From the NCBI RefSeq assembly GCF_014638845.1, contig NZ_BMFP01000001.1:779566-843565 (forward strand): a stretch of DNA of 64,000 bases, given 5' to 3'. A program made the translations under genes and the position numbers. The notes beneath the pieces are model-generated. The model saw only the letters and a program-made list of their open reading frames with translations, ran no database searches and was not told the DNA's origin. Positions 43,901 through 51,844 of the stretch are shown piece after piece (the stretch's first letter is position 1; each line of letters starts with the position of its first letter). This DNA is from Pontibacter amylolyticus (GTDB lineage: Bacteria; Bacteroidota; Bacteroidia; Cytophagales; Hymenobacteraceae).

Positions 43901-46900
43901 AGCGAGGCCGTGAAAGTGACGGTGGTGAAGCCGATCACCATGAACTTTGTATCGGTACAGCAAAACACCATTTGCAGCGGCAGCACACCATCCATTATCA
44001 TCGGCAGCATGCCGCAGGGTGGCACCGACCAGAAGACTTACCGCTGGGAGATGCGTACTGGAGATGGAACGTTCGAGCCGGCGCTTGGCAGCAACACCGG
44101 TCTGAATTATACCCCGCAGATCAAAGACAAAACCATGTTCTACCGCCGTGTGGTAGCTGGTGGCCCTTGCAGTGAGAATTTCAGCAACGAGATCCAGATA
44201 CTGGTGCAGCCGGCCATCGAACAGAACACTATCCAGATCGCCGGACAGCCGGTTATATGTCAAGGCACTGCCGCCACCACGCTCACAGGCGCGCAACCTA
44301 CTGGTGGAAACGGCAGCTATACCTACCGCTGGTTGCAGAACATAACGGGTCCAAATGCTACCTTCAGTCCGGCGCCCGGTAACAACACCGGCCTACATTA
44401 CACCAGCCCGGCCAACCTCACCCAAACCACCTGGTACATGCGCGAAGTTGTGTCAGGTGAGTGTATAAGCAACTCAGAAGTAGTCGAGGTAACGGTTGTG
44501 GGCTTGCCGGCAGCACCGGAAGTAGCCCCGGTTACGGTTTGCGAAGGCAGCACCGCAACACTCACCGTAAACAGCCACACCACCAACACTTTCCGCTGGT
44601 ACGCCAGCGAAACAGCTCAAAGCCACCTGTACGAAGGCTACAGCTTTGAGACAGAGGCACTGCAGGAAACAACCACCTTCTTTGTAGAGGCTGTAAACGT
44701 GAACGGCTGCGGCAGCAGCGAGCGCCACCCTGTGAGGGTAACAGTGAATAAGCGAATCGCAAACAACAGCCTGACCGCCCCAAGCGCTCCTATTTGCTCC
44801 GGCCAGCGTCCGAATGCACTAACAGGCACTACCCCAATAGGCGGCAATGGCAGCTATACCTACCGGTGGGAAACCAGCGTGACAGGCGCTGAGGCAGGCT
44901 TCAGCGCGGTAGCAGGTGCTACGGGTGCCACTTATCAGCCAGAAGCGCTGGAGAAGACAACCTGGTTCAGAAGAGTGGTATTGTCCGGCCCTTGCGAGGC
45001 GCATACCAGCCCTGCCGTAAAAGTAGACGTGCTGCCGGCTATCAGCAACAACATCATCACAGTAGAAAAGAGCACCATTTGCGCAGGCGATATACTACAG
45101 CAGCTAAAGGGCACAGCCCCAGCCGGTGGCAATGGCAGCTATACCTATCTGTGGGAAAGCAGCCGCGATGGGCAGCATTTTACCGCCGCAGCAGGCACTA
45201 ACAATCAACCTGATTACCAGGCTCCTGCCCCACTGAATGAGCGCACGTGGTATAGAAGAGTCGTGTACTCGGCCCCTTGCCAGCAATCGTTGAGTCCTGT
45301 GTTGGAAATCAACGTGCAGCCGGTAATCTCGAATAACACCATCACGACGCAATCGCATGCCGTGTGTGCCGGCGACAGGCCAGGCGAACTCAAAGGCACG
45401 CGTCCAACAGGTGGCAACGAGCAGCCGGTATACCTGTGGGAGAGCCGCACCGAGAGCACTAAGTTCGCCCCTGCCGCAGGCACCAACACTGGCATGAACT
45501 ACCAGCCGGGTCAACTGTCTGAGACAACCTGGTTCCGCCGCAAAGTGGTGGCCGGCGAGTGTTTCAACACCTCAGCAGAAGTGCGCATCCTGGTGAACGC
45601 GGTGATCGCAAACAACACGATCTCTGCGGATCAGGTGATCTGTACGGGTACTGCTCCGGCTAAACTCACAGGTTCGCAGCCAGGCGGCGGCACCGGCAGC
45701 TATACCTATTACTGGGAAGCCGCAGGCAACGACGGCGTGTTCCGCAAAGTGAACAACAGCGCATCAGCCGACCTGACGGTAGGCATCCTGACCACGACCA
45801 CGTCTTTCCGCCGTGTGGTGGAGTCGGGCCCGTGCCAGCACGTGTCGAATGTGGTGACCATTACGGTTTCACCTGTCATCAGCAACAACACCATCGGTCT
45901 GAACCAGAGCATTTTCCGTGGTCAGACACCGGCGCCGCTTTCAGGCACGAACCCGAGCGGTGGTGCCGGAGCAGGGACCTATACCTATCTGTGGGAAAGC
46001 AGCCATACCCAGCAGGGTGGCTACCAACCGGCCGCAGGCATCAACAACGGGCGTCACTATACCCCGGAGGCGCTCCACGAGTCCACCTGGTTCCGTCGCC
46101 GTGTGCTCTCGGGTGGTTGCGAGACAACATCCGATCCGGTACTGATCGAAGTGCACAAAGGCGTGACAAACAACAACATCTACAGCGATCAGGTGATCTG
46201 CGCAGGCAACAAACCGGCCGCGCTCAACGGCTCGGTGCCGGTGGGTGGCGACGGACAGTTCCTATACCTGTGGCTGGCCAGCACGAAAGGTGCCAAATCC
46301 GGCTTTATGACGGCGACCGGCCAGAGCACAGGCAAGGATTACAGCCCGGCAGCGCTCACGCAGTCTACCTGGTTCCGCCGTGTGGTGCTTTCCGGCCCTA
46401 AGCCAGACACCAGTGCTGCTGTGTTCATCAACGTGCGTCCGCCTATGGCCAACAACCGCATCAGCACGGGCCAGACCATCTGCTACGGCACTGCGCCATC
46501 TCTGTTGGTGGGCAACCTGCCAACGGGCGGAAGCGGCAACTATAACTATAGCTGGGAAAGCAGCACCAGTGGTCCGGACAATGGCTACACAACGGCAGCC
46601 GGTGGTAACAATGGCAAGGACTTCCAGTCGAATGCGCTTACCCAGACTACCTGGTTCAGACGAATCGTGACCTCAGAATCGTGCGAGCGCCTGGTGAGCG
46701 AGGCGATAAAAATAACCGTGACCCAGCTGCCGGACATGCCGGTTGCGAGTAGCCAGACCATCTGCCACAGCTCCAAAACGACGCTGACAGCTACAGGCAA
46801 GAGCGGCAGACTGGAATGGTTTAGCCAGGCAAAAGGCGGCAATCCGATTCACGTCGGCAACAGCTTCACTACACCAGTACTGACCAGTACCACTACTTAT

Positions 46901-47455
46901 TATGTACAGGAAGTAGCCTCGTCCTGCGCCAGTGAGCGCCGTCCGGTTACCGTAACGGTGCCCGCTCCGGGTGCCAATGCAGGTATAGACCAGACCCTGA
47001 TGCTGGGCAGGACGGTACAGCTACAGGCAAGCGGCGGTGCGACCTACAGTTGGTCTCCTGCTGAAGGCCTAAGCAACCCGAACATCGCCAACCCCTACGC
47101 GAAGCCGGAGAAAACCACGACCTATACCGTGACCGTGACCAACGAGTCAGGCTGCGTGTCTACAGACGAGGTGACCGTTACGGTGCAGCAGCTGGTGTAT
47201 GTACCGAACACCTTTACGCCCAACCAGGACGGTGTGAACGATGTGTGGGAGATTCTTAACATTGAGCAGTACCCGAACTGCAAGGTGCAGGTGTTCAACC
47301 AGTGGGGTAACACGGTGTTCAGCTCAGAGGGCTACAAGCTACCGTGGGACGGGCGCCAGAACGGCAAGGAACTGCCCATCGCCACTTATTACTACCTCAT
47401 TCAGCTAGACAACCAGGAAAAACCGCTTTCAGGAAGTGTGACAATTGTTAAATAA
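40919..47455 (+). CDS. Giant T9SS-exported repeat protein (adhesin-like, gliding-motility C-terminal domain)
   Basis: This 2178-residue secreted protein has a signal peptide ending VAQS near residue 28. Ig/PKD-type domains follow up to about 815, with SWGDGKSNTF and HTYTAAGLYTITVTATDASG showing the PKD pattern. Then come 11 related modules of 92-96 residues (817-1936), broken by one Ig-like insert (1195-1277). Two more Ig-like domains precede a type B sorting domain starting YVPNTFTPNQDGVNDVW and ending SGSVTIVK. Such proteins sit on the cell surface in gliding or adhesion systems. The PorP/SprF gene starts 6 bp later, the usual partner for type B substrates. Confidence 0.9.
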   Translation: MQLVQKSLAIVVLTLLSVLCFGAKTVAQSCTPIITISGSSSLCAEGETTLTATQAASYKWSNGATTRSITVTTAGTYTVTTASGDGCTATSTPVQITDRPDATIKDPLYDFTYCSYTGSANSFKLEIENASKTAATNTGYTISWGDGKSNTFGAEFEKASHTYTAAGLYTITVTATDASGCEGTFTEKLFIGSNPGLGITSDGNNIDCAPVSYGFRITGVEGNSPHTVYTFQFDDGTPAYVFKHSELPADRILRHEFLESSKDKPNGFTLKGTATNQCNVSIATFTGIRISKGPIADFAIGNVCLNEPVRFQDKTKNGYDASARNDRYRVKWEIFPETGWQFSSGNGTTLSPNVVFNELGEYLVRLTAYPLDPNSTCLPTVMEQMIVVNDVPKAAFDLTPDGGVCAPAIYRAKNHSTGADLKYTWTVSATEGWSFAEGTDANSENPVISFDKSGSYTVSLLASSFCSAVSKQETKITVIHKPIATLPAAQTYCGPQTIAFLENNAAHRPVYDAQSGTISAYRWEVSGPAGVSFEENTNAGSAYPTIRFTEPGAYEVKLTATNECGDSETATQQITIDAIPELELTAPKEVVCLNSGIMQLQASHEGGKWSGSEYVSADGRFNPAAVGTYTLTYTYRSGVCEVVETLTVTVNDLPVAPTLQSVATLCPGNPALLQVLQAEGSVQWYDQPTGGNLLHEGNTFQTAALDKTTTLYAQTTVEGGCSSVRTPVKVEVYPATPAPVVAPVTLCGAGSSATLIAEGNAGTYEWFADAAATQQLETGRTFTAHNLPEGTSTFYVRGVTNDCYSPVVAATVTILPALDRNTLHEVAVICAGQSPALLTGSTPIGGNGSYTYRWEASVTSDDGGFEVLAGATSATFQPGALNRTTWFRRTVMSAGCSHTSAPIAVTVTPVIEQNSLTSIAPICEGAEAPALRGSDPSGGTGSYTYTWESSTTGTNGSFRAAKGSNREQHYNPGVLNETTFFRRKVTSGTCQEHVSEAVKVTVVKPITMNFVSVQQNTICSGSTPSIIIGSMPQGGTDQKTYRWEMRTGDGTFEPALGSNTGLNYTPQIKDKTMFYRRVVAGGPCSENFSNEIQILVQPAIEQNTIQIAGQPVICQGTAATTLTGAQPTGGNGSYTYRWLQNITGPNATFSPAPGNNTGLHYTSPANLTQTTWYMREVVSGECISNSEVVEVTVVGLPAAPEVAPVTVCEGSTATLTVNSHTTNTFRWYASETAQSHLYEGYSFETEALQETTTFFVEAVNVNGCGSSERHPVRVTVNKRIANNSLTAPSAPICSGQRPNALTGTTPIGGNGSYTYRWETSVTGAEAGFSAVAGATGATYQPEALEKTTWFRRVVLSGPCEAHTSPAVKVDVLPAISNNIITVEKSTICAGDILQQLKGTAPAGGNGSYTYLWESSRDGQHFTAAAGTNNQPDYQAPAPLNERTWYRRVVYSAPCQQSLSPVLEINVQPVISNNTITTQSHAVCAGDRPGELKGTRPTGGNEQPVYLWESRTESTKFAPAAGTNTGMNYQPGQLSETTWFRRKVVAGECFNTSAEVRILVNAVIANNTISADQVICTGTAPAKLTGSQPGGGTGSYTYYWEAAGNDGVFRKVNNSASADLTVGILTTTTSFRRVVESGPCQHVSNVVTITVSPVISNNTIGLNQSIFRGQTPAPLSGTNPSGGAGAGTYTYLWESSHTQQGGYQPAAGINNGRHYTPEALHESTWFRRRVLSGGCETTSDPVLIEVHKGVTNNNIYSDQVICAGNKPAALNGSVPVGGDGQFLYLWLASTKGAKSGFMTATGQSTGKDYSPAALTQSTWFRRVVLSGPKPDTSAAVFINVRPPMANNRISTGQTICYGTAPSLLVGNLPTGGSGNYNYSWESSTSGPDNGYTTAAGGNNGKDFQSNALTQTTWFRRIVTSESCERLVSEAIKITVTQLPDMPVASSQTICHSSKTTLTATGKSGRLEWFSQAKGGNPIHVGNSFTTPVLTSTTTYYVQEVASSCASERRPVTVTVPAPGANAGIDQTLMLGRTVQLQASGGATYSWSPAEGLSNPNIANPYAKPEKTTTYTVTVTNESGCVSTDEVTVTVQQLVYVPNTFTPNQDGVNDVWEILNIEQYPNCKVQVFNQWGNTVFSSEGYKLPWDGRQNGKELPIATYYYLIQLDNQEKPLSGSVTIVK
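43367..46726 (+). repeat. Array of 11 modules of about 94 residues in the giant protein
   Basis: Each module follows ISNNTI...ICAG..P..L.G..P.GGNGSYTY.WESS, then YxPxxLxxTTWFRRxVxSGxC, ending in a beta strand (VxITVxP). One Ig-like insert (44501-44748) separates modules 4 and 5. The copies have diverged at both protein and DNA level, unlike the PA14 repeats at 22-23 kb, so the array is old. Confidence 0.88.
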
Positions 47456-47461
47456 CCGTCT

Positions 47462-48466
47462 ATGAACAAACTTTTAGCTTTAGGATTTGTGCTTTTGCTG
47501 GCTACCCAGGCCATGGCGCAGCAAAAGCCGCAGTACTCGCAGTACACCCTCAACAACTACCTGCTCAACCCGGCCATCGCAGGTATAGAGGACTATGCCG
47601 ACGTGAAGATCGGGACCCGCCAGCAGTGGTCCGGACTGGAGGGCGCTCCCGTGTCGTACTATGCCACGATTCATGCGCCGATCATGAAGGAGACAACTCC
47701 CGTGACAGCGGCGCAGCGCAACAGTTCGCCTGCCAAAGAGGCCACGACTTCTTACCGTCGCATCCGGCCGCACCACGGTTTGGGTGCCATGGCCATGACG
47801 ACGGCCACGGGTCCGCTCAAGCGCAGCAGTTTTAACGTGAGCTACGCTTACCACCAGCCCCTCTCCCGTACCTTGCGGGTGGCAGCCGGAGTAGCGCCGG
47901 GTTTGATCCAGTACAACCTGGACCCCTCGGCCGTGCGTGTGATCAATCCGAACGACAAGGCCATCAACGATGGGCGGATCAACGAAATGAAGTTTGACTT
48001 GAACATGGGCCTGTGGCTGTACTCTTATAATTATTATGTAGGTATAGCCGGTGCCCAGCTCGTGCCCAGCAAGCGCGAACACCTGACCACGGGCACCGCC
48101 ACCGATAACAGCGGACGCCTGCAGAAGCACTACTTCTTTACAGGTGGCTACCGGTTGGACGTATCGCCTGACCTGGCGCTTATACCTTCGGTGATGGTGA
48201 AAATGGCCCAGCCAAGCCCGGTGTCGGTGGATGCGACGCTCAAGGCCATGTACAGCGACCGCATCTGGGCGGCAGCCTCGTACCGTCACAACGAGTCTGT
48301 AGCCGTGATGGCCGGTGTTAACATCAGTTACCTGATGGACCTAAGCTATTCCTACGATGCCAGCGTTTCGCCGTTGGGCAGCACCAACTCGGGTAGCCAT
48401 GAAGTGGTACTGGGATTAAAACTGCGCAACACCGCCAAGATTATCTGCCCGCAGTGGGCCTGGTAA
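47462..48466 (+). CDS. PorP/SprF-family type IX secretion membrane protein
   Basis: This 334-residue outer-membrane beta-barrel-like protein has a signal peptide ending TQAMAQQ (about residue 20). It continues with PQYSQYTLNNYLLNPAIAGIEDYADVKIGTRQQWSGLEGAP, the family hallmark. The C-terminal half shows alternating amphipathic strands. PorP/SprF proteins handle surface attachment of the type B T9SS substrate encoded next door, and the 6-bp spacing supports a joint operon with the giant protein. A terminator follows. Confidence 0.92.
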   Translation: MNKLLALGFVLLLATQAMAQQKPQYSQYTLNNYLLNPAIAGIEDYADVKIGTRQQWSGLEGAPVSYYATIHAPIMKETTPVTAAQRNSSPAKEATTSYRRIRPHHGLGAMAMTTATGPLKRSSFNVSYAYHQPLSRTLRVAAGVAPGLIQYNLDPSAVRVINPNDKAINDGRINEMKFDLNMGLWLYSYNYYVGIAGAQLVPSKREHLTTGTATDNSGRLQKHYFFTGGYRLDVSPDLALIPSVMVKMAQPSPVSVDATLKAMYSDRIWAAASYRHNESVAVMAGVNISYLMDLSYSYDASVSPLGSTNSGSHEVVLGLKLRNTAKIICPQWAW

Positions 48467-48496
48467 TTGGGTTATACCTTACATGATACATCTGAA

Positions 48497-48530
48497 AATA
48501 ATAGCGGCCAAAAGCCGCTATTATTGTTAA
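48497..48530 (+). terminator. Terminator after the PorP/SprF gene
   Basis: AATAATAGCGGC pairs perfectly with GCCGCTATTATT around a 5-base loop and is followed by GTTAAAAC. The stem is 12 bp, with an AU-rich base in place of a long U-tract. Confidence 0.75.
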
Positions 48531-48600
48531 AACACTTGTAATTTTTGCAAAACTTTTATAATTTATTGCAGTATCTTATTAGACAATAGAAATTACTGAG

Positions 48601-48993
48601 ATGTCTTTTAAACAGCTGACTGCATTTGTGTCTGGCTTGTGTTTCGTGGTGTTGGCAGCTTTACAATACCAGGGGCCTGATGCCGCTATCTGGATCGCTA
48701 TATTCCTGGCTGCTGCTGTATTTAGTTTTACGACAGCCTTGGAACGCATTAATCGTGTTATACTGTGGATGGCTTTTGTCGCTTATGCGGTGGCAGCTTA
48801 TTATTTTTGGCCAGGCGAAACTGCCTTGTCGCAAGGTATAACGATCGTGAATGGGACACTCCGGTTCTTTGCACTGGTTTTCGCATCCCTTGTCATGCTG
48901 CTCTTAGCCGTCTCAAGTAAGCGAAACGCCAGTTTGCACCCGCCCCACGTGCCGGGCCATGTAACAACCAAAATAAAGAAATGGGCAAACTGA
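48601..48993 (+). CDS. Small four-helix membrane protein, TMEM220-like
   Basis: This 130-residue protein has four predicted membrane segments (about 8-24, 29-47, 54-69, 87-105) and a basic soluble tail. The stretch LAALQYQGPDAAIWIAIF resembles the ALQxNDPD-x-WI signature of the transmembrane family 220 group. The function of that family is unknown in bacteria. It stands alone between the SprF terminator and the copper genes. Confidence 0.6.
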   Translation: MSFKQLTAFVSGLCFVVLAALQYQGPDAAIWIAIFLAAAVFSFTTALERINRVILWMAFVAYAVAAYYFWPGETALSQGITIVNGTLRFFALVFASLVMLLLAVSSKRNASLHPPHVPGHVTTKIKKWAN

Positions 48994-49063
48994 TTGCCCA
49001 GCCTGCCCATTCTCTTATAGTAGAGGTCTCAGCCTATTATGCAGACTAATCCTTAGCTTCTGG

Positions 49064-49273
49064 CTATACCTGTTCTGCCTTAAAGCCGGCTTTCTCTACT
49101 GTGCTCTTAATAACCTGCGCATCCAGGCTGTCAGTGTTCACTTCCAGAATCTTATCCGGATTATCCGTATCCACTTTCCAGTCCTGCACCCCTTCCAGTT
49201 TGTTGAGATGAGGCGTTACGGCTCTCACGCAGCTTCCACAATTAATAGTCGTTTTAAATTTATAGGTCTTCAT
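49064..49273 (-). CDS. Heavy-metal-associated (HMA) domain copper chaperone
   Basis: This 69-residue single HMA-fold protein has the metal-binding Cys pair in TINCGSCVRAV (CxxC, with Asn-Cys in place of the usual Met-x-Cys). The rest fits the beta-alpha-beta-beta-alpha-beta order, ending ITS-like IKSTVEKAGFKAEQV. I chose the ATG at 49273. It lies directly downstream of the copper ATPase on the same strand (37 bp apart), so it probably delivers Cu(I) to that pump. Confidence 0.87.
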   Translation of the reverse strand: MKTYKFKTTINCGSCVRAVTPHLNKLEGVQDWKVDTDNPDKILEVNTDSLDAQVIKSTVEKAGFKAEQV

Positions 49274-49310
49274 ATTTAACATAATTTATAAACTGATTAA
49301 AAATAACTCC

Positions 49311-51545
49311 TTATAATTTCTTTCCACGCAAGCGCAGGCTGTTGCTTACCACCGAAACCGAGCTGAGGGCCATCGCAGCGCCTGCCACCATCGGGTTGAG
49401 CAGGAAGCCGGTGAACGGGAACAGCAGGCCGGCTGCCACAGGTATACAGATCACGTTGTAGATAAAGGCCCAGAACAGGTTCTGGCGAATCGTGCGCACT
49501 GTAGCCCGCGAAAGGTTGATGGCCGCCGCCACCTGCACCAGGTCCGAGCGCATCAGCGTAATGCCGGCCACGTCCATGGCCACGTCGGTACCGTGTCCCA
49601 TCGCGATACTGACATCAGCTGTGGCCAGCGCCTGCGCATCGTTTATACCGTCTCCCACCATCGCTACGACCTTGCCCTGGTCCTGCAGCTTTTTCACAAA
49701 ATCGGCCTTGTCACCCGGTAGTAGCTCAGCCTCAAAATGGGTTATACCTACCTGTCGGGACACGGCGGCCGCTGTCTGGGCATTGTCGCCGGTGAGCATG
49801 TATACCTCCAGACCAGCTGCTTTCATGCGGGCTATACCTTGGGCGGCGGCAGGCTTTATCGGGTCACTCACCGCAAAGACGCCCAGCGCCTTTTGTCTAT
49901 CGGCAAAGTATACGGCTGTCTTCGCGTTTTCCTGCAACTGTCGGGCAGCATCTTCCAGCTGGCCTTCAATGTGGATACCTTCCTGGCGCAGCAGCTTCTT
50001 GTTACCGGCAAAGAATTTCTCCCCTCCAAAGGCCGCTTCCACTCCCATACCGGTGACGCTGTTAAAGTAGTCCGGCTCCAGGCTGGCTATACCTTGCTCT
50101 CTGTAATAGGTATAGATGGCCTGCGCGATCGGGTGCTCTGACTTGGCCTCGATCGAAAAGAAAAGCTGCTCCAGTCGCTCCTGTCCTTCTACGCCCTTGG
50201 CCCACACCACATCAGTAACAGAGGGCTTGCCCAGTGTGATGGTGCCCGTCTTATCCAACAGGATAACGTTCGCTTTGTAGGCATCCTCCAGGCTCTGCGC
50301 GTCTTTGATCAGGATGCCGTTTTCAGCACCTTTGCCCACGCCCACCATAATGGCAGTAGGCGTCGCCAGACCCAGCGCACAAGGACAGGCGATTACCAGT
50401 ACCGAGATCATCGACACCAGCGCCTGCGACAAGTACGCCTCACCGCCAAACACGACCCAGGCTACGAAGGTCAGGACCGCGATCAGCAGCACGACGGGCA
50501 CGAAGATACCTGCGATCTTGTCCACCAGCTTCTGTACAGGGGCTTTGCTACCCTGCGCCTCCTGCACCATTTTGATGATATGGGCCAGCATCGTTTCCCC
50601 GCCGGTTTTGCGGGCAACAAGCTGCAGACTGCCTTTCTGGTTGATCGTACCGGCAAAGAGCATGTCGCCCACCTGCTTCTGCACTGGCAGGGGCTCCCCA
50701 CTCAGCATACTCTCGTCCACATAAGAACCACCCGACAGCACTTCACCATCCACCGGCACCCGGTCGCCGGGCAACAGCAGGACAGCGTCCCCTATCCGGA
50801 CCTCCTCAATGCGGATCTCGGCTTCCACGCCGTCGCGCAGTACGCGCACTGTTTTCGGCTGCAGTCCCATCAGTTTTTTGATGGCCTCGGAGCTGCGACT
50901 TTTGGCGCCCTCCTCCAGGTATTTACCCAGCAAGATAAAGGCAATGATCACAGCCACGGCTTCGTAGTACACGTGCGGCTCCAGGCCCCGGCTCAAAAAG
51001 AATTGCGGGTATACCGTGTTGAACAAACTGAAAGCGAAAGCTATACCTGTACTCAGAGCCACCAGCGTATCCATGTTGGCACGCAGGTGTTTGGCCTGGC
51101 CCCAGGCGTTCACGAAAAAGTGACGACCGGCCCAGAACAGGATCGGGGTGGTAAAGGCCAGCATGGCCCAATTGCCCCAACTAAAAGTATTATGAAAGAA
51201 CATGCCCAGCACAAAAACCGGGAAAGCCAGCACGGCTGCCACAATGGTTTTGGTCCTGAGCACGGCCAGCGCCTTTTCCTGCCGTTCCTCCAGCTCCTCC
51301 TCCGTGTGCTGGCCGATCAACAGTTCGAAGCCGATCTCGTGCAGGGTGTCGCGCAGCTGGTCGGGCTTTACCTGGTTCGGGGCATAGGCTACCTGCACCG
51401 TCTTGCCGGCGAAATTCACGTTGGCCTCCTGCACGCCATCCACCGTGCGCAGCATGCTCTCGATGCTGGAAGCACAGGAGGCGCAGGTCATCCCCTCCAC
51501 CGGGAAAGTATCTTTTTTATAGGCTGTTTTTTCTATCGTTTCCAT
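49311..51545 (-). CDS. copA: Copper-translocating P1B-type ATPase
   Basis: This 744-residue pump exports Cu(I) from the cytoplasm. An N-terminal HMA domain with GMTCASC (18-24) precedes eight membrane segments. The family marks are CPC in [16 protein letters not shown], the phosphorylation motif DKTGT, SEHPIA, and [21 protein letters not shown] chose the ATG at 51545 because [21 protein letters not shown] begins at the HMA domain; 37 upstream in-frame codons lack family character. A TACCTTTG -7 element lies about 35 bp upstream. A copper chaperone follows. Confidence 0.95.
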   Translation of the reverse strand: METIEKTAYKKDTFPVEGMTCASCASSIESMLRTVDGVQEANVNFAGKTVQVAYAPNQVKPDQLRDTLHEIGFELLIGQHTEEELEERQEKALAVLRTKTIVAAVLAFPVFVLGMFFHNTFSWGNWAMLAFTTPILFWAGRHFFVNAWGQAKHLRANMDTLVALSTGIAFAFSLFNTVYPQFFLSRGLEPHVYYEAVAVIIAFILLGKYLEEGAKSRSSEAIKKLMGLQPKTVRVLRDGVEAEIRIEEVRIGDAVLLLPGDRVPVDGEVLSGGSYVDESMLSGEPLPVQKQVGDMLFAGTINQKGSLQLVARKTGGETMLAHIIKMVQEAQGSKAPVQKLVDKIAGIFVPVVLLIAVLTFVAWVVFGGEAYLSQALVSMISVLVIACPCALGLATPTAIMVGVGKGAENGILIKDAQSLEDAYKANVILLDKTGTITLGKPSVTDVVWAKGVEGQERLEQLFFSIEAKSEHPIAQAIYTYYREQGIASLEPDYFNSVTGMGVEAAFGGEKFFAGNKKLLRQEGIHIEGQLEDAARQLQENAKTAVYFADRQKALGVFAVSDPIKPAAAQGIARMKAAGLEVYMLTGDNAQTAAAVSRQVGITHFEAELLPGDKADFVKKLQDQGKVVAMVGDGINDAQALATADVSIAMGHGTDVAMDVAGITLMRSDLVQVAAAINLSRATVRTIRQNLFWAFIYNVICIPVAAGLLFPFTGFLLNPMVAGAAMALSSVSVVSNSLRLRGKKL

Positions 51546-51579
51546 GTTGCGTTGCTGGTTTATCTTCCAATTAACTACA

Positions 51580-51587
51580 CAAAGGTA
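51580..51587 (-). promoter_or_regulatory. Candidate promoter (-7 TACCTTTG) of copA
   Basis: The minus strand reads TACCTTTG, an exact TAnnTTTG match, about 35 bp before the chosen copA ATG. No clear -33 TTG was found. Its presence supports the shorter copA start. Confidence 0.5.
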
Positions 51588-51844
51588 CGCCCATCGCATA
51601 CCCCAGGTGTTACAGTTTCCCCGAAAAGGTTTACATATTTTGGGCAGCCTGATCAATAGCTATCCCTTTTGGGCCGTATAAATTGGAGCTGTGAATCAAT
51701 AGCATGAAAGTTATTGGAGCCATGAATTTTGTTTTTAATATAACAATTGTTTATGTTCGGGGATAAACACTGATTAAAATCAGTGCAAAATTCGCTACCC
51801 AATTATTTGTGCTGCTCCATTCAGTAAGCACCTATACCTTACCA

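Noticed and set aside
43367..46726. Repetitive region considered as a CRISPR or DNA-level tandem repeat
   Set aside because: The reading frame is open throughout and the repeats are diverged protein modules with changes mainly at third positions.
48975..49012. ATGGGCA/TGCCCAT pairing considered as a terminator of the TMEM220-like gene
   Set aside because: It overlaps the end of the coding sequence and has no T-run, so it is too weak to list.
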